NCBI RefSeq assembly: GCF_000720115.1
Contig: NZ_JOIR01000006.1
Span: 124,001-188,000, forward strand
DNA from: Streptomyces sp. NRRL F-2580
Lineage (GTDB): Bacteria; Actinomycetota; Actinomycetes; Streptomycetales; Streptomycetaceae
Direction of reading: 5' to 3'
Length of the DNA stretch: 64,000 nucleotides
Shown here: positions 25,538-33,517 of the stretch, piece after piece
How positions within the stretch are numbered: position 1 is the stretch's first letter
How the letters are laid out: each line of letters begins with the position of its first letter
The notes under the pieces: model-generated
Database searches by the model: none
What the model was told of the DNA's origin: nothing
The model's input: the letters and a program-made list of their open reading frames with translations, nothing else
Made by a program: the position numbers and the translations under genes

Positions 25538-26575
25538 GTGCCCCACAACCTCCGCCCGTCCGATCCCCGCTACGGCAACCGGCCGACCATGAAGGACGTG
25601 GCGGCCCAGGCGGGCGTCGGCCTGAAGACGGTGTCGCGGGTGGTCAACGGCGAGCCTGGCGTCACCCCCGAGACGGAGAAACGGGTCCAAGAGGCCATCG
25701 ACGCGCTGGGGTTCCGCCGCAACGACAGCGCGCGCGTCCTGCGCAAGGGGCGTACCGCCACCGTGGGCCTGATCCTGGAGGACCTCGCCGACCCCTTCTA
25801 CGGTCCGCTGAACCGTGCCGTGGAGGAGGTGGCCCGCGCGCACGGCGCCCTGCTCATCAACGGCTCCAGCGCCGAGGACCCGGACCGGGAGCGGGAGTTG
25901 GCGCTCGCCCTGTGCGCCCGCCGGGTGGACGGCCTGATCGTGATCCCGGCCGGCGACGACCACCGCTACCTGGAGCCGGAGATGCGGGCCGGTGTGGCCA
26001 CGGTGTTCGTGGACCGCCCGGCCGGGCGGATCGACGCGGACGTCGTCCTCTCGGACAGCTTCGGCGGCGCCCGCGACGGCGTCGCCCACCTGATCGCGGG
26101 CGGCCACCGCCGGATCGGCTTCATCGGCGACCACCCCCGCATCCACACGGCGACGGAACGTCTGCGCGGCTATCGCGCCGCCATGACCGACGCCGGCCTG
26201 CCGGTGGCCGATTCCTGGGTCTCCCTCGGCTCCACGGCCCCCGACCGGGTGGCGACGGCGACGAGGTCGATGCTCGCGGGCCGGGATCCGGTGACCGCCG
26301 TCTTCGCGGGCAACAACCGCGTGACGGTCACGGTGGTACGCGTCCTCGCGGCCCGGGAACACCCGGTGGCCCTGGTCGGCTTCGACGACTTCGAACTGGC
26401 CGACCTCCTGCGCCCCGGCATCACGGTCGTGGCCCAGGACCCGGCCACCCTCGGCCGCGTCGCCACGGACCGCCTCTTCCAGCGCCTGTCCGGAGCGGCC
26501 CTCCCCACGACCCGCACCGAACTCCCGACCCACCTCATCCCCCGCGGCTCGGGCGAACTCCCGCCGTCCTCCTGA
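25538..26575 (+). CDS. LacI family transcriptional regulator
   Basis: 345 aa: N-terminal HTH TMKDVAAQAGVGLKTVSRVV (residues 17-36) with the hinge helix NDSARVLRKG, then a periplasmic-binding-protein-like sugar sensor domain (TVGLILEDLADPFYG; GFDDFELADLLRPGITVVAQ). It should bind a palindromic operator and release it on binding a sugar. No sugar transporter or glycosidase is adjacent, so the target is unknown. GGAGGA lies 9 bp before GTG 25538. Divergent from the Nudix fusion gene. Confidence 0.9.
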   Translation: MPHNLRPSDPRYGNRPTMKDVAAQAGVGLKTVSRVVNGEPGVTPETEKRVQEAIDALGFRRNDSARVLRKGRTATVGLILEDLADPFYGPLNRAVEEVARAHGALLINGSSAEDPDRERELALALCARRVDGLIVIPAGDDHRYLEPEMRAGVATVFVDRPAGRIDADVVLSDSFGGARDGVAHLIAGGHRRIGFIGDHPRIHTATERLRGYRAAMTDAGLPVADSWVSLGSTAPDRVATATRSMLAGRDPVTAVFAGNNRVTVTVVRVLAAREHPVALVGFDDFELADLLRPGITVVAQDPATLGRVATDRLFQRLSGAALPTTRTELPTHLIPRGSGELPPSS

Positions 26576-26740
26576 CCCCCCATCGGTCCCGGCCAACTCC
26601 GCCACGCCTCAAGTTACTTGACGTGCACACAGAAGATCATGGACCCTCGGGTTACACGCGCCCCTCCCAGCCCCCGGACTCGCAGCGGGCGCGAACCACT
26701 GCACCCTCCCTGCGGGGAGGCCGAGTTGAGGAGTCATGGC

Positions 26741-27649
26741 ATGCAGAAGACCGCCTACGTGTACGTCCCCACCCCGTCGACCGCCAATCTGACGGTGGGT
26801 CTGGAGCGCGGCCTGTGGGGCTGGCGGAGCGCCACGCTGGACCGCGCCGAATCCCGGCAGGCGGTAAGCAGCCTCGCCGAGGGCGACCTGCTCGTGCTGG
26901 GCCACAGGGGACCGAACAGCCGTGTGGCACCCGGCGGCTGGGACGGAGCACTCTTGCGAAGGGTGATCATCAGCGAGGTCACCCGGCCGCTCTTCACCGC
27001 GGATGACGAGGTCTGGACGGACGACGACTACCCGGAGCGCATCGGGATGGACGTGCTCGAGGACGTCTCGCCGTCCGAGGGGGTCACCCTCGGCTCGGGC
27101 GCGATGGAGGCCTTGCGACTGTCCGCCAACAAGCAGGGCGCCGCCGTGCTCGAACCTGGCGTACTCGAAGTCACCCGGTTCGTCGAGTCGCTTCCGCCGG
27201 TGATCAGCGGGTCGGACACCGGGAGCATCAGCCACGACGGGGAGACGAGTGCGGCCACCACCGTGCTGAGGCGCCGCGAGCAGGCCAAGATGCGCCGGTC
27301 GCGGTTCGGCAACGCCACACGGTTGACCTGCTCCATATGCGGGCGCGTTCTCCCGTCGAGGTTCGTCAGGGCGGCGCACATCAAGCGCCGGAGCGCCGCC
27401 AGCCCGGTCGAGCGGCTGATGCTCGCGAACATCATCCCCGCTTGCCTGATGGGGTGCGACGAGCTGTTCGAACACGGACACATCTACGTCGACCGCACGG
27501 GCACGATCAAGGCAAGCCCGAAGGCGGAGGAGACCGCCGACCTGGCAGCCGTGGCGGCCCGGCTCGCAGGCCAGCCCGTCTCGGGGCTCACGGAGGACCA
27601 AGAGCCCTTCTTCTCCTGGCACCGCAGGCACGTGGCCCAGCAGTCCTGA
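26741..27649 (+). CDS. EVE/PUA-like N-terminus plus HNH endonuclease domain (candidate type IV restriction nuclease)
   Basis: 302 aa. Residues about 5-112 look like an EVE/PUA-superfamily domain, the fold that reads modified bases: YVYVPTP, WGWRSATLD, LAEGDLLVLG, VIISEVTRPLF and DDYPERIGMDVLEDV. Residues about 190-255 are an HNH nuclease: CSIC (Cys197/200), AAHIKRRS (His213), LMLANIIPAC (Asn230), CLMGCDELFEHGHIYVD. The usual third His position after the second Cys pair is Asp here, with His245/247 close by. Such EVE-HNH fusions include modification-dependent restriction enzymes. It stands alone between unrelated genes, and AT content rises just upstream, suggesting acquisition. GAGGAG sits 7-8 bp before ATG 26741. 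Confidence 0.72.
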   Translation: MQKTAYVYVPTPSTANLTVGLERGLWGWRSATLDRAESRQAVSSLAEGDLLVLGHRGPNSRVAPGGWDGALLRRVIISEVTRPLFTADDEVWTDDDYPERIGMDVLEDVSPSEGVTLGSGAMEALRLSANKQGAAVLEPGVLEVTRFVESLPPVISGSDTGSISHDGETSAATTVLRRREQAKMRRSRFGNATRLTCSICGRVLPSRFVRAAHIKRRSAASPVERLMLANIIPACLMGCDELFEHGHIYVDRTGTIKASPKAEETADLAAVAARLAGQPVSGLTEDQEPFFSWHRRHVAQQS

Positions 27650-27658
27650 CGAGCCCAC

Positions 27659-27682
27659 GGCCCGGTCCCGGGGAACCGGGCC
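27659..27682. terminator. Bidirectional stem-loop between convergent HNH and DUF6986 genes
   Basis: GGCCCGGT, loop CCCGGGGA, ACCGGGCC. It lies 10 bp after the HNH stop and 22 bp from the DUF6986 stop on the other strand. Confidence 0.65.
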
Positions 27683-27703
27683 GGGCCGCAGGGCGCGTCA
27701 GGG

Positions 27704-29002
27704 TCAGGTGGTGGCCGTCAGGGTGGCGGAGCGGCGGGGAATCGCGAAGGCGTCCAGTTCCGCGCGGGTGAGGCCGGTGAGGGCGGTGACCTCCTCGGTG
27801 CCGACCGCACCGCAGTCGAGGCCGCGGACCAGGTAGCCGGCGAGGGCCTTCGCCGTGGCGGGCTCGTCCATCACGTCGCCCTCGATCTTGGCGACGTACG
27901 CCTTCAGGCGCGCGGCGGCGGCCTCCAGGCCCTCGCGGTAGAAGGTGAAGACGGCCGCGTAGCGGGTCGGCAGGTGCGCCGGGTGCATGTCCCAGCCCTG
28001 GTAGTAGGCGCGGGCCAGGGCGCGCCGGGTCAGGCCGTAGTGCAGCTTCCAGCCCTCGTGGACCTTCTCGGTGGTGCCGATGGGCAGCACGTTCGTCGAG
28101 CCGTCGGAGACGCGCACGCCGGTGCCGGCCGCGGCGACCTGCATGATCGCCTTCGCGTGGTCGGCCGCGGGGTGGTCGCTGGCCTGGTACGCGGCGGAGA
28201 CGCCGATGCAGGCGCTGTAGTCGAAGGTGCCGTAGTGCAGGCCGGTGGCGCGGCCCTTGGAGGCCTCGATCATGCGGGCGACGGTGGCGGTGCCGTCGGA
28301 GGCCAGGATGGACTGGCTGGTCTCGATCTGGATCTCGAAGCCGATCCGGCCCGGACGCAGGCCGCGGGCGGTCTCGAAGGCCTCCAGCAGCTTGACGAAG
28401 GCGGTGACCTGCTCGGCGTACGTGACCTTCGGCAGGGTCAGGACCAGGTTGTCCGGGAGGCCGCCGTGGGCGAGCAGGCCGGACAGGAAGATGTCGGTGG
28501 TGCGGATGCCGCGGTCGCGGACGTTGGACTCCATGCACTTCATGCGGATGCCCATGTACGGGGCGTTGGTGCCGTTGGAGTACGCCTCGGAGATCAGGCG
28601 GGCGGCGCGGGCCGCGGCCTGGTCCTCCTCCTCGTCGGAGCGGACGCCGAAGCCGTCCTCGAAGTCGACGCGGAGGTCCTCGACGGGCTCACTGGCCAGC
28701 TTGGCGCGGACGCGGTCGTAGACCGGTACGGCCAGTTCGTCGGAGATGCCGAGTACCTTGGCGAAGGTGGCGGCGTCCGGGGCGTGCTCGTCGAGCGCGG
28801 CGAGGGCCTGGTCGCCCCAGGAGCGGATGGTGTCCGCGGCGAAGACGTCACCGGGGACGTAGACCGTGTGGATGGGCTGACGGGTGCCGGGGTCGCCCGG
28901 GTAGTGGCGCGCGAGTTCCGCGTCCACCGGCGCGAGGGAGGCGCTGATGCCCTCGCTGACCGCGCCTGCGAGGCTCGTCGCCACCTTCTCCTGCTGACCC
29001 AT
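27704..29002 (-). CDS. DUF6986 family protein (HpcH/HpaI aldolase / citrate lyase beta-like)
   Basis: 432-aa TIM-barrel protein of the CitE/malate-synthase superfamily: DLRVDFEDGFGVR (acidic metal site), TLPKVTYAEQ, GRIGFEIQIETSQSIL (metal Glu) and GLHYGTFDYSACIG. The family cleaves or forms C-C bonds with oxo-acids, often glyoxylate or acyl-CoA. GAGGAG is 8 bp before ATG 29002. Two operator-like sites upstream (29019-29053) point to dedicated control, possibly with purine/allantoin-glyoxylate metabolism as for similar genes, but no such genes are here. Confidence 0.84.
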   Translation of the reverse strand: MGQQEKVATSLAGAVSEGISASLAPVDAELARHYPGDPGTRQPIHTVYVPGDVFAADTIRSWGDQALAALDEHAPDAATFAKVLGISDELAVPVYDRVRAKLASEPVEDLRVDFEDGFGVRSDEEEDQAAARAARLISEAYSNGTNAPYMGIRMKCMESNVRDRGIRTTDIFLSGLLAHGGLPDNLVLTLPKVTYAEQVTAFVKLLEAFETARGLRPGRIGFEIQIETSQSILASDGTATVARMIEASKGRATGLHYGTFDYSACIGVSAAYQASDHPAADHAKAIMQVAAAGTGVRVSDGSTNVLPIGTTEKVHEGWKLHYGLTRRALARAYYQGWDMHPAHLPTRYAAVFTFYREGLEAAAARLKAYVAKIEGDVMDEPATAKALAGYLVRGLDCGAVGTEEVTALTGLTRAELDAFAIPRRSATLTATT

Positions 29003-29018
29003 CGTGCACTCTCCTCTT

Positions 29019-29053
29019 TTCCGCTTCACGGAAGCTTAGATCCGCATAGCAGA
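29019..29053. promoter_or_regulatory. Two operator-like sites upstream of the DUF6986 gene
   Basis: Site A TTCCG-CTTCA-CGGAA (29019-29033, perfect arms). Site B TCCGC-ATA-GCAGA (29041-29053, one mismatch). Their centres are about 21 bp apart, two helical turns. Sequence style resembles IclR-family boxes of glyoxylate/allantoin genes; that assignment is inference. Confidence 0.55.
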
Positions 29054-29111
29054 ATTTAGTCACGCGGTTCCGCTCCGTCAATGGTCCCTCCGACGCGTGG
29101 GACGAACGACT

Positions 29112-29146
29112 CGGGGCCGTGCGGTGAGAAACACCACACGGCCCCG
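29112..29146 (-). terminator. 15-bp stem-loop downstream of etfA
   Basis: Arms CGGGGCCGTGCGGTG and CACCACACGGCCCCG around AGAAA; the single mismatch becomes a G-U pair in the minus-strand transcript, so it serves etfA, whose stop is 30 bp away. Confidence 0.8.
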
Positions 29147-29176
29147 AAGAAGCGAAGCTACGAAGAGAAGCGCAGG

Positions 29177-30139
<963 letters not shown>

Positions 30140-30199
30140 GGGACTGCTCTCCTGCGATTGCGAAGTGTCTGGGGGCTATGGAGGGGTTGGCCGAAGCTC

Positions 30200-30985
30200 T
30201 TAGATGAACTTCTGGCCGGCCAGGAACTCGGCCAGCTGCTTGCCGCCCTCGCCCTCGTCCTTGACGATCGTGCCGGCGGTGCGGGCCGGGCGCTGCGCCG
30301 CGGCGTCGACCACGGTCCAGGAGCCTTCCAGACCGACCTCGTCGGCCTCGATCTCCAGCTCCTCCAGGTCCCAGGACTCCACCGGCTTCTTCTTGGCGGC
30401 CATGATGCCCTTGAAGGACGGGTAGCGGGCTTCGCCCGACTGGTCCGTCACCGAGACGAGCGCGGGGAGGGAGGCCTCCAGCTGCTCGCTCGCGGTGTCG
30501 CCGTCACGGCGGCCGGTCACGGTGCCGTCCTCGACCTTGACCTCGGAGAGCAGGGTGACCTGCGGGACGCCCAGGCGCTCGGCCAGGATCGCCGGGAGCA
30601 CGCCCATGGTGCCGTCGGTCGACGCCATGCCCGTGATGACCAGGTCGTAGCCGGCCTTCTCGATGGCCTTGGCGAGCACCAGCGAGGTGCCCATGACGTC
30701 GGAGCCGTGCAGGTCGTCGTCCTCGACGTGGATGGCCTTGTCGGCGCCCATCGACAGCGCCTTGCGCAGCGCGTCCTTGGCGTCCTCGGGGCCCACCGTC
30801 AGAACGGTGATCTCGGCGTCGTCGGCCTCTTCGGCGATCTGCAGCGCCTGCTCGACGGCGTACTCGTCGAGCTCCGACAGCAGGCCGTCGACGTCGTCAC
30901 GGTTGACGGTCAAGTCCTCGGTGAACTGCCGGTCGCCGGTGGCGTCGGGCACGTACTTCACACAGACAACGATCCTCAGGCTCAC
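30200..30985 (-). CDS. etfB: Electron transfer flavoprotein subunit beta
   Basis: 261 aa, first gene of the etfBA operon. Signature segments are VCVKYVPDATGDRQF, NRDDVDGLLSELDEYAVEQA, VITGMASTDGTMGVLPAILA and SVTDQSGEARYPSFKGIMAA, the last being the region with the ETF-beta recognition loop and the start of the conserved AAKKKPVE. Binds AMP and contacts partner dehydrogenases. ATG 30985. A TACT-CGTC-AGTA palindrome 109 bp upstream may link it to fatty-acid oxidation control. Confidence 0.95.
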   Translation of the reverse strand: MSLRIVVCVKYVPDATGDRQFTEDLTVNRDDVDGLLSELDEYAVEQALQIAEEADDAEITVLTVGPEDAKDALRKALSMGADKAIHVEDDDLHGSDVMGTSLVLAKAIEKAGYDLVITGMASTDGTMGVLPAILAERLGVPQVTLLSEVKVEDGTVTGRRDGDTASEQLEASLPALVSVTDQSGEARYPSFKGIMAAKKKPVESWDLEELEIEADEVGLEGSWTVVDAAAQRPARTAGTIVKDEGEGGKQLAEFLAGQKFI

Positions 30986-31093
30986 GCCGGCTCTCCTACC
31001 GCATCGTCTTTTCTGGTACCGCCTTGTGCAGGCAGCATAGGCGCCTTGTCGGGCGGATCCCGGTCGGGGCGGCCCGCGCTCCGAACGGAATGT

Positions 31094-31105
31094 TACTCGT
31101 CAGTA
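31094..31105. promoter_or_regulatory. TACT-CGTC-AGTA palindrome upstream of etfBA
   Basis: 12-bp inverted repeat in GTTACTCGTCAGTACA, 109 bp upstream of etfB. The TTACT-N4-AGTAA style is common before acyl-CoA dehydrogenase genes in actinobacteria and bound by TetR-type fatty-acid regulators; here the outer pair is imperfect. Confidence 0.4.
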
Positions 31106-31185
31106 CACAGTGGGTGCCGCCAAGTCGCAAGGCTGGTGAACTGTGATCTGCCCAACGCCGCCCGACCCTCCCAAGCAGGGACGAT

Positions 31186-31833
31186 TCAGTCGCGCAACGC
31201 GTTGAAGCGCCCCTGGTGGTACAGCAGCGGGCGGCCTTCGCCCGCGGGATCCCCGGCGACCGCCTCAGCGATGATCACACGATGTTCGCCGGCGGGCACC
31301 CGTGCCACCACCCGGCAGGCCAGCCAGGCCAGTACGCCGTCGAGCACCGGGACCCCGTGCGGCCCCGGCTCCCAGCCGGTGGCCTCGCCGAAACGGTCGG
31401 CTCCGCTCCGGGCGAACAGCCCGGCCAGCTCCCGTTGGTGCTCGCCGAGTATGTGGACGCCGAGGTACTCGCTGTCGCGCACCCCGGGCCAGCTGGAGGC
31501 CCCCGTGCCGATCGTGAAGGACAGCAGCGGCGGGTCGGCGGAGACCGAGTTGAGCGAGGTCGCGGTGAAGCCCACCGGCCTCGCGCCGTCCCTGGCGGTG
31601 ATCACGGCGACTCCGGCGGCGTGCTGCCGGAAGACGGAGCGCAGGAGGTCGGGCGAGCCGGGGCGGCTGTCACCGGAACGCGAGGAACGCGAGGAATCCG
31701 GGGAACCGGCGGGCCCAGGGGAACCGGCGGAACCAGTGGAACCAGGAGAACCGGCGGGCCCAGGGGAACCGGCGGAACGGGGAGAGCGGAGGGACGGAGC
31801 GGTCTGGACCGTCGGGACCGTCGGAGCAGTCAT
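31186..31833 (-). CDS. Flavin reductase family protein with a repetitive N-terminal extension
   Basis: 215 aa. Residues about 62-215 form a split-barrel flavin reductase domain: LLRSVFRQHAAGVAVITARD, GFTATSLNSVSADPPLLSFT, then GRPLLYHQGRF. Such proteins supply reduced FMN/FAD to two-component monooxygenases. The first 60 residues are Ser/Gly/Pro-rich repeats (GSPGPAGSPG twice), encoded by an exact 31-bp duplication, so the true start may be internal. A Cys-containing leader peptide ends 63 bp upstream, which suggests attenuation by cysteine supply and a role in organosulfur use. Confidence 0.83.
   Translation of the reverse strand: MTAPTVPTVQTAPSLRSPRSAGSPGPAGSPGSTGSAGSPGPAGSPDSSRSSRSGDSRPGSPDLLRSVFRQHAAGVAVITARDGARPVGFTATSLNSVSADPPLLSFTIGTGASSWPGVRDSEYLGVHILGEHQRELAGLFARSGADRFGEATGWEPGPHGVPVLDGVLAWLACRVVARVPAGEHRVIIAEAVAGDPAGEGRPLLYHQGRFNALRD
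31703..31778. repeat. Exact 31-bp direct repeat, period 45 bp, inside the flavin reductase gene
   Basis: Copies at 31703-31733 and 31748-31778 are identical. The 45-bp period keeps the frame and adds 15 Ser/Gly/Pro-rich residues per unit, so the linker can change length by slippage without breaking the gene. Confidence 0.9.
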
Positions 31834-31896
31834 CAGGGTTCTGCCTTCTGCCGCGGGACACGCGGGCGCTGTCGGAGATCGGGGGCCGGGGGGCGT

Positions 31897-31977
31897 TCAG
31901 CTATTCCGACAGCGCGCGCTCGCGTGGCGGACGAGGTCCACATGGACCCGCCCGTAGAGCAGGAGTTCATACCGCAT
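31897..31977 (-). CDS. Putative leader peptide (26 aa, HVDLVRHASARCR class)
   Basis: ATG 31977 to TGA 31897 encodes MRYELLLYGR followed by VHVDLVRHASARCRNS. The HVDLxRxASAxCR core with a single Cys near the end is the hallmark of a class of short streptomycete leader peptides found before sulfur-assimilation and cysteine-related genes. It lies 63 bp upstream of the flavin reductase start on the same strand. The likely role is to couple leader translation through the Cys codon to downstream expression. The purine-poor upstream region lacks a strong Shine-Dalgarno sequence. The peptide class is known; the mechanism here is inference. Confidence 0.75.
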   Translation of the reverse strand: MRYELLLYGRVHVDLVRHASARCRNS

Positions 31978-32123
31978 GCCGCCAGCCTGGCGATCTCCCG
32001 TGGACACAGTCAAGCGGGATCGGGCAGATGTCAGGCGCGTCACGCTGCGTGCGGGCGCGCGCACCGGCGCGCCCGGTGCCGCGGCACCGGATCCGGCCAC
32101 CGGGCCGGGCCGCCCGCCGCCCG

Positions 32124-32483
32124 TCATACGGCGGCCCCCAGCGCGGCGATCACGTCCACCTTGCGCGGCATCCCGGCCGCCCGCCGGACGATCCGGCCCG
32201 CCGCGTCCAGCACCAGCACCGTCGGGGTCTTCTCGATCCCGAGGGCCCGCACCAGGTCCAGCCGTTCCTCGGCGTCGATCTCGATGTGCGCCACTCCCCC
32301 GACCATCGCCGCGACCTCGGCGAGGATCCGCCGCGTGGCCCGGCAGGGCTGGCAGAATGCGCTGGAGAACTGAACCAGGGTGGCCCGCTCCCCCGGCTCC
32401 GCGCCCAGCTCCGCGACCCCCAGCCGGCCCCGCGCGCCGCCCGGTCCGAGTTCCGGTCCCTCTTCCCGCCCGAGCACCCGCAC
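32124..32483 (-). CDS. Thioredoxin family protein, possibly with a lost N-terminal anchor
   Basis: The C-terminal about 95 residues are a thioredoxin fold: ERATLVQFSSAFCQPCRATR with the CQPC active site, AHIEIDAEERLDLVRALGIE and the cis-Pro segment KTPTVLVLD. Streptomycete relatives begin with a membrane segment followed by a 'WRKR..G..RV' junction. Here that junction is still readable (AWRKRTKTATGVRV) but no start codon or hydrophobic segment precedes it in frame, so the usual anchor seems missing. GTG 32483 gives 119 aa; the start is uncertain. The DUF4395 gene that often accompanies this family is absent. Confidence 0.68.
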   Translation of the reverse strand: MRVLGREEGPELGPGGARGRLGVAELGAEPGERATLVQFSSAFCQPCRATRRILAEVAAMVGGVAHIEIDAEERLDLVRALGIEKTPTVLVLDAAGRIVRRAAGMPRKVDVIAALGAAV

Positions 32484-32650
32484 TCCCGTCGCCGTCTTCG
32501 TCCGCTTACGCCATGCTCGTACGCTCGTACGTGGATCGGAGCATCCTGAAGACGTACGGCATTCCCGGCGTGACGAGAATCTCCCCGGGCATGAGCCTCT
32601 GGGCTGGCCAGCAGCCCTCGTATGGGGCACGATCCCCATGGTCGCGTACC

Positions 32651-32662
32651 TACGCTTCCGTA
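32651..32662. promoter_or_regulatory. TACG-CTTC-CGTA operator-like repeat upstream of the acyltransferase gene
   Basis: 12-bp inverted repeat 51 bp before ATG 32714, in the context CCTACGCTTCCGTAACTTCC. Further upstream an 8-bp unit CTCGTACG is duplicated in tandem (32516-32531). Similar TACGxxxxCGTA boxes precede lipid genes in Streptomyces; the regulator is not in the window. Confidence 0.45.
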
Positions 32663-32713
32663 ACTTCCGGCCGGGAGCACCTCCCCAGGCAGAAAGCGGG
32701 GTCTCCCCCCACC

Positions 32714-33436
32714 ATGGCTGAGCTCGTCTACCCTCCCGTGATCGGCGCCGCGCACGGACTCTTCCGTGCCCTCGACATCCGGATCGACATGAAGGGCACC
32801 GAGAACATCCCCCGCAAGGGCGGTGCGGTCCTGGTGTCGAACCACATCGGATACCTCGACTTCATCTTCGCCGGCCTGGCGGCGCGTCCGCAGAAGCGCC
32901 TGGTGCGCTTCATGGCGAAGGAGTCGGTGTTCCGGCACAGGGTGTCCGGCCCGCTGATGCGCGCGATGAAGCACATCCCCGTCGACCGCAAGCAGGGTGA
33001 GACCGCCTACGAGCACGCCCTGGACTCGCTGCGGTCCGGTGAGATCATCGGGGTCTTCCCGGAGGCCACGATCTCCCAGTCGTTCACGCTCAAGAGCTTC
33101 AAGTCGGGCGCGGCCCGGATGGCGCAGGAGGCCGGGGTCCCGCTGATCCCGGTGGCGCTCTGGGGCACCCAGCGGCTGTGGACCAAGGGTCGCCCGAAGA
33201 ACCTCAAGCGCAGCCACATCCCGGTGACGATGCGCGTGGGCGAGCCGATGGAGGCCCCCGCCGACCAGTACGCCGGAGCCATCACGCGCCGGCTGCGCGA
33301 GCGCGTGCAGGAGCTGCTGGACGCGGCCCAGCGCGCCTACCCGGCCAAGCCCAGCGGCCCCGAGGACTCCTGGTGGCTGCCGGCCCACCTGGGCGGCACC
33401 GCCCCGACCCCGGCCCAGGTCCGCGAAGCGGGCTGA
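32714..33436 (+). CDS. Lysophospholipid acyltransferase family protein (PlsC-like)
   Basis: 240 aa with the acyltransferase blocks: NHIGYLD (motif I, His40 and Asp45 of HxxxxD), KHIPVDRKQG (motif II), GVFPEATIS (motif III, FPE) and LIPVALWGTQ (motif IV). It would transfer an acyl chain to lysophosphatidate or a related acceptor at the inner membrane face; there is no clear transmembrane helix. ATG 32714. A 20-bp perfect terminator stem follows. Its upstream region is shared with the 5' side of the thioredoxin-like gene. Confidence 0.87.
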   Translation: MAELVYPPVIGAAHGLFRALDIRIDMKGTENIPRKGGAVLVSNHIGYLDFIFAGLAARPQKRLVRFMAKESVFRHRVSGPLMRAMKHIPVDRKQGETAYEHALDSLRSGEIIGVFPEATISQSFTLKSFKSGAARMAQEAGVPLIPVALWGTQRLWTKGRPKNLKRSHIPVTMRVGEPMEAPADQYAGAITRRLRERVQELLDAAQRAYPAKPSGPEDSWWLPAHLGGTAPTPAQVREAG

Positions 33437-33458
33437 CCCCCGGGCGCACGCCCCGTAG

Positions 33459-33503
33459 GGCGACGGCCTCCGGGACCCCGGCCGGGTCCCGGAGGCCGTC
33501 GCC
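33459..33503. terminator. Perfect 20-bp stem-loop between convergent genes
   Basis: Stem 33459-33478 pairs without mismatch with 33484-33503 around the loop CGGCC. It lies 22 bp after the acyltransferase stop and 14 bp from the end of the alginate-lyase gene; it should terminate both. Confidence 0.9.
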
Positions 33504-33517
33504 GTCGCCGCGTCCGC

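Noticed and set aside
31978..32127. Longer N-terminal extension of the leader peptide (76 codons)
   Set aside because: The extension is low-complexity Gly/Pro/Ala sequence; the conserved leader class starts at ATG 31977 and is 20-30 aa long.
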